Below, one piece after another: positions 8,659 to 16,189 of a stretch of 64,000 bases of DNA; the stretch's first letter is position 1, and every line of letters starts with the position of its first letter. Location: the NCBI GenBank assembly GCA_002011215.1, contig MTML01000083.1, forward strand, positions 31,199-95,198, written 5' to 3'. The notes beneath the pieces were generated by a model, which was given only the letters and a program-made list of their open reading frames with translations, searched no databases and had not been told where the DNA came from. This DNA is from Archaeoglobus sp. JdFR-24 (GTDB lineage: Archaea; Halobacteriota; Archaeoglobi; Archaeoglobales; Archaeoglobaceae). Both the position numbers and the translations under genes were made by a program.

Positions 8659-9131
8659 TTGTCTCAATTCAGCTTTCCCGGGGAATAAATGGTAGATGCT
8701 GAAGTGTGATGATGGAATGACAGAACTGAAGCTGGTTATCGAGACTTCAGGATGTTAGACACCTTGCAGCCACCAGCTAGCTGAAATTCAAATATATTAG
8801 TGTTTCAGAGAGTTGATTAACCAGCAGAAAAAAAGACTGCATGGGGTGCGGGTGGCTGTCTTTGAGGTGAAAGTTACGATTACTGGTGGTGATGAACTTA
8901 ACAGTCTCTGTATGAACTGGCCGAATATTCATCCAGTAAAAAACATCATTTTTATGATTTATTCATTGAGAGAGATTTTATTGGAAGTTAAGGTAATCGA
9001 TTCTTATGCATCTTTACCTTATTTCGCGCATTAATTCTTGCTGGCAAAAATCATCATTCCAAATAACTCTGCTGACCTATTAAAATCGTCTAAAAAATTG
9101 AAAACTGAAATAGTGGAAAAACTCTATGTAT
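8659..9131. other. Gap without a supportable gene
   Basis: A plus-strand frame of 73 codons (8813-9034) exists but has no Shine-Dalgarno and no recognisable protein character. Nothing else is seen apart from AT-rich DNA. Confidence 0.35.
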
Positions 9132-9890
9132 CTATTTAAACTTTGGAAGAGTCTGTGCGTAACTGAGTACGTCAATGGCTTCCTGAATGGACCAACCTGT
9201 ACTGGGCATGGAAGTACCTGGCTGACCAAATCTGGCTTTATGTATGAATTCCCATGGGTTATCATTAGCTATGGTACCGATGAACTCAGGTTTCTGCTCG
9301 TCAGCGAAATTGATACGCTTACCGTCAGTTCCGTGACAGGAGGCACACGTATTATCATAAAGCTCCTTTCCTTTTTCAATGTTACCTCCAACCACACTTT
9401 TATCGTCTTTAATATAGGCATTGGTGTCCACTATGCCCTCCTTAATAAACTTAACAAGATCCCAGATATCCTCATCGGAAAGCTTGTCTCCAAATCCGAC
9501 CATCGGTCTTCCTGAAATCCCATCCCTTATTGTTTTGAACAGCGTTTGTTCATCCTTATCCCTGGCTTGCAGTAATCCCTTTACTCCAGTATAATGTGAA
9601 CCCGATCCATATGCCCCTTTAACACCTTCATAATCCCATCCATGGCATTCCTTGCATCTCCATGTTGCTGAGCCTTTTTTCGTCCCTTTGGTGAGCAGAT
9701 ATCCTGGATTATCCTCCTTAGGTTCCGGTGCGCCAGTAACTTTCCACCATTTGTCATAGAGCAAACCACCACGTATCGCATCAGCCTTTTCAAAAGCGCT
9801 TGGTGTTGGAGCAGGAGTCGGTGTAGAAGCTGGAGTCTGCTTTTCAGCACACCCACTGAAAACAATAACTATGCCAATAAAAACCAGCAC
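9132..9890 (-). CDS. Diheme c-type cytochrome lipoprotein
   Basis: A protein of about 252 residues with a short hydrophobic leader and lipobox (IVIVFSGC, Cys14), a Thr/Pro linker, then two cytochrome c domains. The heme-binding motifs are CKECH (79-83) and CASCH (182-186). Met ligands are plausibly in GRPMVGFGD (near 130) and GTSMPSTGW (near 228). It would be anchored outside the membrane and carry electrons between membrane complexes and an external or soluble acceptor. GTG is the only usual start in frame and leaves an n-region with no positive charge, so the true start may differ. The ccm genes at 29.5-37 kb would attach its hemes. Confidence 0.88.
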   Translation of the reverse strand: MLVFIGIVIVFSGCAEKQTPASTPTPAPTPSAFEKADAIRGGLLYDKWWKVTGAPEPKEDNPGYLLTKGTKKGSATWRCKECHGWDYEGVKGAYGSGSHYTGVKGLLQARDKDEQTLFKTIRDGISGRPMVGFGDKLSDEDIWDLVKFIKEGIVDTNAYIKDDKSVVGGNIEKGKELYDNTCASCHGTDGKRINFADEQKPEFIGTIANDNPWEFIHKARFGQPGTSMPSTGWSIQEAIDVLSYAQTLPKFK

Positions 9891-10020
9891 TCCAGCAAAA
9901 ATTTTGAGTTCATATTCATCAATATCAATAATGTTAATTAAGTTAATAAATTATTTGTTATTTAATTGTTATTTACCCCAATCTTTAATGACCAATTCTG
10001 CCCACCCCCTATCTCTCTGG

Positions 10021-10433
10021 TTATTTTGATCTCATACCTACTGCCATTACTCTTTCTATGGTCTTTTCAACCTCTCTTCCAATAGCATCTCTTACTTCCC
10101 TGTACTTCTCAATACCCATCCTTTGAATCCTGTATATTCCACTCTATTGTTTTGCATAGCGTGTAAGGACAGGCATCGATGCAGCCCATTGCAATTATCA
10201 AGTCGAATTCTTCAACTATTTCAGACGTCAAAACCTTCGGCTTCTGATTTTCCATCAAAATACCAGTTTCTTCCACCACCTTTACTGCTAAAGGGTTCAC
10301 ATCCCCAACAGGCATTATACCAGCGCTTGAAGCTGTCGCTTTTCTGGTCGCTTTTCTGGCCAAAGCTTGGTTCATGTTTCGGCCATCTGTGATTTACAAG
10401 AATTCTCAATACAGACAAACAGGGCTTTTATTA
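10021..10433 (-). pseudogene. arsC: Frameshifted arsenate reductase (arsC, LMW-PTP type)
   Basis: Three frames together spell a full thioredoxin-coupled ArsC. Frame one gives ALFVCIENSCKSQMAET, containing the Cys-X5-Arg-type loop with Lys at the Arg position (NSCKSQMAE). Frame two (10109-10375) gives SSAGIMPVGDVNP, QKPKVLTSEIVEEFDLIIAM and the distal CIDACPYTLCK with redox Cys. Frame three gives GIEKYREVRDAIGREVEKTI down to the stop at 10021. There are frameshifts near 10376 and 10117 and no start codon in front of frame one. It directly follows acr3, as in working ars operons. Confidence 0.8.
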
Positions 10434-11486
10434 TATTTTCTCACCATACAGCCTTCCCCTAAACATCAGAGCCACGTTAACCAAGCTTATGAGTACTGGA
10501 ACTTCTATTAATGGCCCTATCACCGCTGCAAATGCCTCACCCGATGCCAATCCAAAAGTTGCAATAGCAACAGCTATTGCCAATTCGAAATTATTGCTTG
10601 CTGCAGTAAAAGCCAAGGTTGTCGTATTATTATAATCAAGCTTAGCATAGTAACCCATTGCAAAAGAAACAAAAAACATTATGAGAAAATAGAAAATGAG
10701 CGGTATTGCTATCCTACCAACATCAAGAGGTATTGAGATTATATACTCTCCCTTTAGCGAGAACATTACTACTATTGTAAAGAGTAATGCGATTAAAGAA
10801 GTTGGACTCAGTTTTGGAATGAATTTCTCTTCATACCACTCCTTTCCCTTTCTTCTGAGAAAATAAAATCTTGTTACAATTCCACCAAAGAAAGGTATGC
10901 CGAGGTAAATCAAAACAGATTTTGCAATTTCAAAGATTGATACATCAACGATAACACTGCTTCCTGAAATCCATGCTGTTGCGAGGGTTATGTAGATGTA
11001 AGCAAGCAAAGAGTAGAAAACTATCTGAAATACTGAATTTAAAGCAACCAAAATTGCTGCCCACTCCCTATCTCCATCAGCCAAGTCATTCCACACTATT
11101 ACCATTGCTATGCATCTCGCCATCCCAACCATTATTATTCCATTTCTGTATGCTGGGAATTCCGCAAGGAAAAACCAGGCAAGAACAAACATCAAAAAAG
11201 GACCTACCACCCAATTCTGGATTGCTGAAAGTGTCAACATTCTTTTTGATTCTTCAGCTCTTGTAATCTTACTCAAATCCTCAAACCTAACTTTTGCCAG
11301 AGGAGGATACATCATCCAAATCAAACCTACAGCGATTGGAATTGAAGTAGTACCAATGCTCAATGAACCGATGATATATGCAATTTCTGGATAGACATAT
11401 CCTAAACCGACCCCTACAGCCATCGCGAGAAAGATCCATATTGTAAGATACTTGTTTAAAGTTGAGAGTCTGCTTTCTTCCATCAA
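10431..11486 (-). CDS. acr3: ACR3-family arsenite efflux transporter
   Basis: A 351-residue membrane protein with about ten hydrophobic segments. GMARCIAMVIVWN near residue 125 carries the conserved TM4 Cys needed for As(III) transport. AASNNFELAIAVAIA near 305 is the second family signature. It exports arsenite using the proton gradient. Its ATG overlaps the stop of the AbrB-type gene by 4 nt, giving an operon abrB-acr3-arsC in which only arsC is broken. Arsenite resistance is therefore probably kept while ArsC-dependent arsenate resistance is lost. Confidence 0.93.
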   Translation of the reverse strand: MMEESRLSTLNKYLTIWIFLAMAVGVGLGYVYPEIAYIIGSLSIGTTSIPIAVGLIWMMYPPLAKVRFEDLSKITRAEESKRMLTLSAIQNWVVGPFLMFVLAWFFLAEFPAYRNGIIMVGMARCIAMVIVWNDLADGDREWAAILVALNSVFQIVFYSLLAYIYITLATAWISGSSVIVDVSIFEIAKSVLIYLGIPFFGGIVTRFYFLRRKGKEWYEEKFIPKLSPTSLIALLFTIVVMFSLKGEYIISIPLDVGRIAIPLIFYFLIMFFVSFAMGYYAKLDYNNTTTLAFTAASNNFELAIAVAIATFGLASGEAFAAVIGPLIEVPVLISLVNVALMFRGRLYGEKI

Positions 11487-11719
11487 AATACCTCTCTTAA
11501 CATGGGCCCAATTGTCTCTTTAACACTTTTCTCGAAAATTTCGGCTTTAACAAGGATTAAACAGCAAATTTCACCATTTTCATCGCATCCAGCAATTGTT
11601 ACGAGCTTATCTCCAGTTTTGATATTGGCTTTCTGCCTCAAATCCTTAGGCAGTAAAATCTGACCTTTATTGTCAACACTAACGACTGTCTCAAGTCTAG
11701 TTGCTTTACAAACTTTCAT
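11483..11719 (-). CDS. SpoVT/AbrB-type DNA-binding protein of the arsenic operon
   Basis: A 78-residue protein starting MKVCKATRLE. TVVSVDNKGQILLPKDLRQKANIKTGDKL is a swapped-hairpin AbrB domain. The second half includes GCDENGEICCLILVKAEIFEKSV, with a Cys pair and further Cys in the protein that could bind As(III) or another thiophilic metal. This family occurs beside arsenic and mercury genes in anaerobes and archaea. An in-frame ATG at 11785 would add 22 residues, but a TATA box at about 11794-11802 puts transcription start near 11770, downstream of that ATG, so 11719 is preferred. Likely role: metalloid-responsive regulation of acr3. Confidence 0.75.
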   Translation of the reverse strand: MKVCKATRLETVVSVDNKGQILLPKDLRQKANIKTGDKLVTIAGCDENGEICCLILVKAEIFEKSVKETIGPMLREVF

Positions 11720-11728
11720 AAATTTAGT

Positions 11729-11802
11729 AAATTTCGGAATATTTAAAATTTTCTGAAATTTCGGCAGAGTTATAACACACTCCATAACACACTCTTATAT
11801 AA
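11729..11802 (-). promoter_or_regulatory. Promoter and repeats upstream of the abrB-acr3 operon
   Basis: On the minus strand a TATA-like ttatataag (11794-11802) precedes a direct repeat of CCGAAATTT (11756-11764 and 11729-11737, 27 nt apart), close to the inferred transcription start. A 12-bp tandem duplication of cataacacactc overlaps the TATA side. The CCGAAATTT pair is a candidate regulator site. Confidence 0.4.
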
Positions 11803-11874
11803 TTTAGCTGCAGGACTCCCAGATAGCTATTTGTCTTATCCCCTTTACAATTCCACAATACACCATATAAGGTG

Positions 11875-12339
11875 CTATTCTCTATTTCTATCTGGAACAA
11901 CTTCAATGTCAATGAAACCATCAACCGCATTTCCTGAATTGATACATTTCAAATCTTCTAACTCATTCCTGACTTCCTAAAGAACATCCTTCAAAGCTGA
12001 CACTTTCCAACGAGTGATAATCTTCAGCGAATATCAAAGTAAAGAGATTGTAACCTCCTATTGTAACAAAGAATTTAATAATTCCTGGACAATCCCTAAA
12101 CCTTTCAAATAATTTTCAATAGCTTCTAAACTCCCAAGATCCAGTGCTATAATAGCGGCGATAATATTGATCTTTTCTTTTTTATTAGCGGCCTTGTTTT
12201 AATTACCTCACTTTTCTGAGTCATCAATCCTCTTTTTCGCTCCCCCATTAATGAAAATCCAATATTCTCAGCAATTCAAATGGTGTTACCCTCTCATTTT
12301 TTCCAGTATGGGAACTATTTTTCTGTCTTTTATATCCAT
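11875..12339 (-). pseudogene. Decayed Lrp/AsnC-family transcription regulator
   Basis: Stitching frames yields a whole Lrp/AsnC protein. Starting at ATG 12339 it reads MDIKDRKIVPILEKNERVTP, the typical N-terminal helix and HTH entry, then after a frameshift IAENIGFS. Further on comes FERFRDCPGIIKFFVTIGGY followed by NLFTLIFAEDYHSLES, the RAM ligand-binding core. After another frameshift and a TAG comes EVRNELEDLKCINSGNAVDG down to IEVVPDRN and the final stop at 11875. The 465-nt span fits the usual 150-residue family length. Several frameshifts and an internal stop mean it is not expressed as a protein. Confidence 0.75.
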
Positions 12340-12462
12340 GTAATTTACGCATTCGAAAGATTTGAAAAACGTCAAAACTTGAGTTTGAACTGTTGCGATT
12401 CTTCTAAAAAACTCGGTATTACAATTTCATCAATTTACGTCTTAATTTATCGGTAAATTAGT

Positions 12463-12545
12463 GCGGGGGGAGGGATTTGAACCCTCGGACCCCTTCGGGA
12501 CTAGACCCTGAATCTAGCGCCTTTTCCTGACTCGGCAACCCCCGC
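12463..12545 (-). tRNA. tRNA-Leu (CAG)
   Basis: An 83-nt minus-strand class II tRNA. Acceptor GCGGGGG pairs with CCCCCGC, the anticodon stem CTAGA/TCTAG encloses loop TTCAGGG with anticodon CAG, a variable arm TCCCGAAGGGG follows, and the T arm is AGGG-TTCAAAT-CCCT. No CCA is encoded and there is no intron. Confidence 0.95.
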
Positions 12546-12776
12546 TCTCTCTATTCACCCAATGAAGATCAACTGAGGCTCAGACTCTTCTCTTAGTGTT
12601 AAATGGATTCTCGGCCTGTTGCGGTTCTTTTGGCTTTTAGAGGTTTCTCCTTGGCTTTTATTTTGTCCAGACAGATATATATTTGTGTCCATTCTACCAC
12701 CTTAAAGATGATTTATTAATGTTGTGGTATTTTAAAGAGGCAGTAATTAAAGACAACATTTTAAGATATTTTATAT

Positions 12777-13086
12777 TCACTTATCTATCCATGATATAAC
12801 CATAAAAACCACAAAAAGAAGAAACAGAAATACCATAGCAATAACTATGACTGGATTAAAAACTCACCTATTTGATTATCAATCCAAGATCATTCAAAAT
12901 TCCATAAACAAACAATACAAGCAAAATGATTACTATCAATGAACCAATGCCAAGTACTGTCTACATCACACCATAATTCGTTCCAAAAGGACATGACAAA
13001 ATTAAATTTTTGAAAAATTCAACAACTTCCGAACTTTCAAGATAAAGAATACAATCTCTGACCTTTTTGGCAATAATATCTGTCAT
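12777..13086 (-). pseudogene. Small membrane protein interrupted by an in-frame TAG and a frameshift
   Basis: The ATG at 13086 overlaps the EamA stop codon (ATGA) and opens MTDIIAKKVRDCILYLESSE and on to FGTNYGVM, ending at TAG (12961-12963; 41 codons). The same frame continues TVLGIGSLIVIILLVLFVYG to a second TAG at 12868. A shifted frame then gives NPVIVIAMVFLFLLFVVFMV, ending at 12777. A soluble N-terminus followed by two clean membrane helices suggests one original gene of about 100 residues that has decayed. The 41-residue product could still be made. I do not recognise the family. Confidence 0.45.
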
Positions 13087-13901
13087 ATTTTCTTCAATGC
13101 CATTGCAACCCCAGTAAGAATCAATATCGCTCCGAAAATTTGCAGTTCAGTAAAAACTTCACCATAGAATGCAAATCCAAATATGGTAGCTGAAACAGGC
13201 TCAACAAGGGCAAAAAGCGGTGCTTCTTCAACTTTGCAGTATTTTATCCCATAGTTAAAGAATGTAAAGGCTATAGCTGTGGGAATGAGTCCGAGACCAA
13301 TCAACCAAATCACATCTAAACTTCCCAGCGGTATAAGAATCAGCCCTGGCAGTAAAATAAGAGCAGATATTCCCAAATAAATTGTGGTTATTTCAAGAGA
13401 CTGCATCTCTTCCCTCAATCTTTTAATAACAAAAAAGTAAACCGCATAACTGAACCCTGCAATGAGACCAAACAACATCCCCATAGAAAAATAACCCTGT
13501 GGACTCAACATAAGATAGAGACCTGAAATACTCAGTGGAAGTGCAATCAAAACTGTTCTGTTAATTTTTTCCCCTTTAAGATAAGCAATTAATATAACAT
13601 AAATCGGTGCCATATATAGAAGTAAAGCTGCCATTCCTGCTGGAATGAGCTGAATCGATGCCACATAGAATGTCACAATAGCGACGTTGATAATTGCCAT
13701 GTAAAACAGCAGTTTCGGAGAAGTTATGACAATTTTTTTTCCTCTGAGGAGCATAAAGGCAAACAAAAATAAAAATGCAAAAGAGAATCTGAAAAACGTT
13801 ATGTGAATGGGATTAAGAGAGAGATTCCTAACGAAAACTACCAAAGAACCCATGAGAATTGCTCCAGTAAAGATGAAAGCGATCCCTCTAATCTCGGACA
13901 T
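13083..13901 (-). CDS. EamA/DMT-family transporter
   Basis: A 272-residue protein with ten hydrophobic segments in two repeats of five, the arrangement of EamA (RhaT/DMT) transporters. The second repeat contains FNYGIKYCKVEEAPLFALVE followed by PVSATIFGFAFYGEVFT, the typical end motif of the family. It probably exports or imports a small metabolite such as an amino acid; the substrate cannot be read from the sequence. The final ATGA overlap suggests it was cotranscribed with the broken small membrane protein downstream. Confidence 0.88.
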   Translation of the reverse strand: MSEIRGIAFIFTGAILMGSLVVFVRNLSLNPIHITFFRFSFAFLFLFAFMLLRGKKIVITSPKLLFYMAIINVAIVTFYVASIQLIPAGMAALLLYMAPIYVILIAYLKGEKINRTVLIALPLSISGLYLMLSPQGYFSMGMLFGLIAGFSYAVYFFVIKRLREEMQSLEITTIYLGISALILLPGLILIPLGSLDVIWLIGLGLIPTAIAFTFFNYGIKYCKVEEAPLFALVEPVSATIFGFAFYGEVFTELQIFGAILILTGVAMALKKI

Positions 13902-14138
13902 GAATCGATAGGTGGTGCTTGAGAATATAAACCTGTTGCGGAAGTTTGATTTATGGCAAATAGGATGTTTGAATAGATATTCTGCTGCAATACAAATAAT
14001 ATTTTAAAATATATTAGATTAAATAAGTTGTTTGAAGAGATTCAAAAGAGATTGCAAGAGGTATATGGGGGGTCAAGTTGTATATTAGAGAGTTGAGCAG
14101 CACAACGTAATCCGTATTCTCAAAATAACAATAAATGA

Positions 14139-14449
14139 GGTGGGCAGGCCTCAGGTCGATCCGCTTTACAGAGGGCTACTCAAGCCACCCTCTCCTCCCC
14201 GCAACCCCGAAAGCGCTGACCGTCCGGAGTTGGCCTGCTCCCTTCCGGGCCTGAGCCGGTTCCTCCGGTAAATACTGGTGACAGCCCCTCCGGGCAGCCA
14301 TCCAGTAACCGTCAGCCCAACGGGACGGGGACTCTACGAGGGTGAGGAGAGTGACACCCTCTGCTCCACGGACCTTCCATCGGCTTCGGCCCCCGCATAT
14401 CGACGGTTTCGGGTTACAGGCTACGCCGAACAGCCCGGCCTAGCCCACC
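14139..14449 (-). ncRNA. ffs: Archaeal signal recognition particle 7S RNA
   Basis: A GC-rich island of 311 nt in AT-rich surroundings. The terminal GGTGGGC and GCCCACC pair to close helix 1 of archaeal SRP RNA. The conserved helix 8 element GGAAGGGAGCAG appears on the minus strand (complement of ctgctcccttcc), next to a GGCC-rich stem. Together with SRP54 and SRP19 it targets proteins to the membrane. A TATA-like attattata lies about 25-30 nt upstream on the minus strand. The ends are set by the terminal helix. Confidence 0.93.
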
Positions 14450-14549
14450 AGAGATAAGTTATTTAGTCGGTATAATAATCTTTTCGAATGCGCTTGATAC
14501 AGGGATAATCTTATTTAGTTTTCAGTTAACCTTTCAAATAGGTGAAAAA

Positions 14550-14792
14550 ATGAAGGATGAACTTGTTGGACATATCGCATCAAACAACAACAAGATTAAG
14601 GTACTGGATATTCTTAAAAGTCGAGAGGGAGACTTAAACCTCATTTCCAAGCACTCAAGAATTCCAGAAAAAGTTTTGAGCCGAATAATGAATGAACTCG
14701 TTAACGATGGAGTTGTTGATAATAGAGATGGTATCTACATTCTCACAGAGCTTGGCAAAGAGATAATCAATGATGTTAAGGGAATAAGATGA
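14550..14792 (+). CDS. Winged-helix transcription regulator
   Basis: An 80-residue single-domain wHTH protein. LVGHIASNNNKIKVLDILKS opens the domain, followed by a helix-turn-helix at about 30-52 (LISKHSRIPEKVLSRIMNEL) and a beta wing, VVDNRDGIYILTELGKEII. This is the ArsR/MarR-like archaeal small regulator design without an effector domain. aggtga lies 7 nt before the ATG. It lies about 90 nt upstream of the radical SAM gene in the same direction, so they may share a transcript. No target is evident. Confidence 0.8.
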   Translation: MKDELVGHIASNNNKIKVLDILKSREGDLNLISKHSRIPEKVLSRIMNELVNDGVVDNRDGIYILTELGKEIINDVKGIR

Positions 14793-14879
14793 TCACAGAG
14801 TTAACTGTTGAAGTGAACTGCATTTTCACATTCCGGTTGAGTGACTTATGCAAATTCCCCAAGTTCAGAGGTGTCTTGA

Positions 14880-16079
14880 GTGCCAGAAGAGTCAAAAGAT
14901 GGAACATCAGAACATCATAAAGTGAGTTCAGGTGAGATAAAAGAGTTAGATGATACAGAGGATAAGGTCTTTGTCATAAGAAACTTCGTAGAGGTCAGAA
15001 TTCCCCGTGAAAGGTACGAAAAGCTTCTGAGGAAGTACAGAAAAGAATATATAATTTCCCTCGGTGAACCGAGAAGAGTATTGAATCACATTACTGGTAG
15101 AGATCTGGTTTTTGTTACAAAGGAAAGTGGAATCCCTCTTTTAGGAAATGCCGCATTTGGTCTGATAGACAGGGGTACCAATCTGATTCAGGTTCGTCCT
15201 GTTACAGGCTGCAACCTGAAATGCATCTTCTGCAGTGTTGATGAGGGGAAAAACAGCCGGACGAGAGCAACAGATTACGTAGTAGAGCCGGAATACCTTG
15301 CAGAGTGGTTGAGAAAAATCGCTGAGTTTAAAGGATCAGGTGTTGAAGCCCATATTGATGGACAGGGGGAACCCTTGCTTTATCCATATATGAACGAGCT
15401 TCTGGAACAGATATCAGACATAAAAGAAGTGGAAACTATATCGATGCAAACAAATGGCATTTTATTGAGTGATAAAAAGATCGATTTTCTTGAAAGACAT
15501 ATTTCAAGAATTAACCTCTCTTTAAGTTCTCTCAATCCAGAGACCGCAGACATTCTCTCGGGAGTTAAATATCCTGTAAAAAGAGTAATTGAGAATGCTG
15601 AAAAAATCACCCAGAGTAAAATGGATCTTTTGATAGCACCAGTATGGGTGCCTGATTACAATGACCACGAAATTGAGAAGATCATTCAATTTGCCTTAGA
15701 TATTGGAGCAGGAAAGAAATATCCGCCCTTAGGAATTCAAAAATACATCCCCTACAAATTCGGAAGAAAATTGAAAAAAACAATATCCTTCAAAGATTTC
15801 TACAGGAAGCTGGAGGAGTGGGAAAAGGAATATGGTGTTAAACTGATCCTCAAACCCGAAGATTTCGGCATGCATAAAAGAAAAAGGTATCCAGCTCCGA
15901 TCAAAAAAGGTGATAAATACGTTGCAATGGTTGTGGCTGAAGGTAGAATGCGTGGAGAGATGCTTGCTGTTGTAAAAAATAGAGTTGTCACTGTACGAAC
16001 CGATTTGAAACCTGGAAAGTTTGTGAAGTTCCAGATTGTGCGTGCAAAAGATGGAATATTTCTTGGTGAGGAAATCTAA
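14880..16079 (+). CDS. Radical SAM protein, archaeal conserved, with C-terminal TRAM-like domain
   Basis: A 399-residue enzyme. The cluster motif CNLKCIFC at 111-118 (CxxxCxxC) binds the SAM [4Fe-4S] cluster. IDGQGEPLLYP, near 159, is the GGE-like SAM-binding motif, and later strands complete the partial TIM barrel. The last 55 residues (from about KKGDKYVAMVVAEGRMRGEM) form a small beta-barrel resembling a TRAM RNA-binding domain, which hints at an RNA-modifying role. GTG at 14880 is preceded by GAGGTG at 4-9 nt. The substrate is unknown. Confidence 0.85.
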   Translation: MPEESKDGTSEHHKVSSGEIKELDDTEDKVFVIRNFVEVRIPRERYEKLLRKYRKEYIISLGEPRRVLNHITGRDLVFVTKESGIPLLGNAAFGLIDRGTNLIQVRPVTGCNLKCIFCSVDEGKNSRTRATDYVVEPEYLAEWLRKIAEFKGSGVEAHIDGQGEPLLYPYMNELLEQISDIKEVETISMQTNGILLSDKKIDFLERHISRINLSLSSLNPETADILSGVKYPVKRVIENAEKITQSKMDLLIAPVWVPDYNDHEIEKIIQFALDIGAGKKYPPLGIQKYIPYKFGRKLKKTISFKDFYRKLEEWEKEYGVKLILKPEDFGMHKRKRYPAPIKKGDKYVAMVVAEGRMRGEMLAVVKNRVVTVRTDLKPGKFVKFQIVRAKDGIFLGEEI

Positions 16080-16189
16080 ATCCTAAATACTCCAAGTCAA
16101 TATATTAATATTTAAAAATAAAATCCACAATCTATATTCAATGATACAGGCTCGAGACATAAATTCTGTATGGATCCGGTCATCCAACA

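Noticed and set aside
8813..9034. 73-codon frame
   Set aside because: No ribosome-binding site, no motif, unusual composition; kept only as part of the gap.
11724..11930. 68-codon minus frame upstream of the AbrB-type gene
   Set aside because: Overlaps the promoter and the Lrp relic in another frame, with no recognisable features.
12868..13086. Pyrrolysine-containing protein
   Set aside because: A downstream frameshift and further stop make decay more likely, and no pyl gene is in view; kept only as a finding to check.
14789..14920. 43-codon frame overlapping the wHTH stop by ATGA
   Set aside because: Its last third lies in the start of the radical SAM gene and the residues show no fold pattern; overlap is probably chance.
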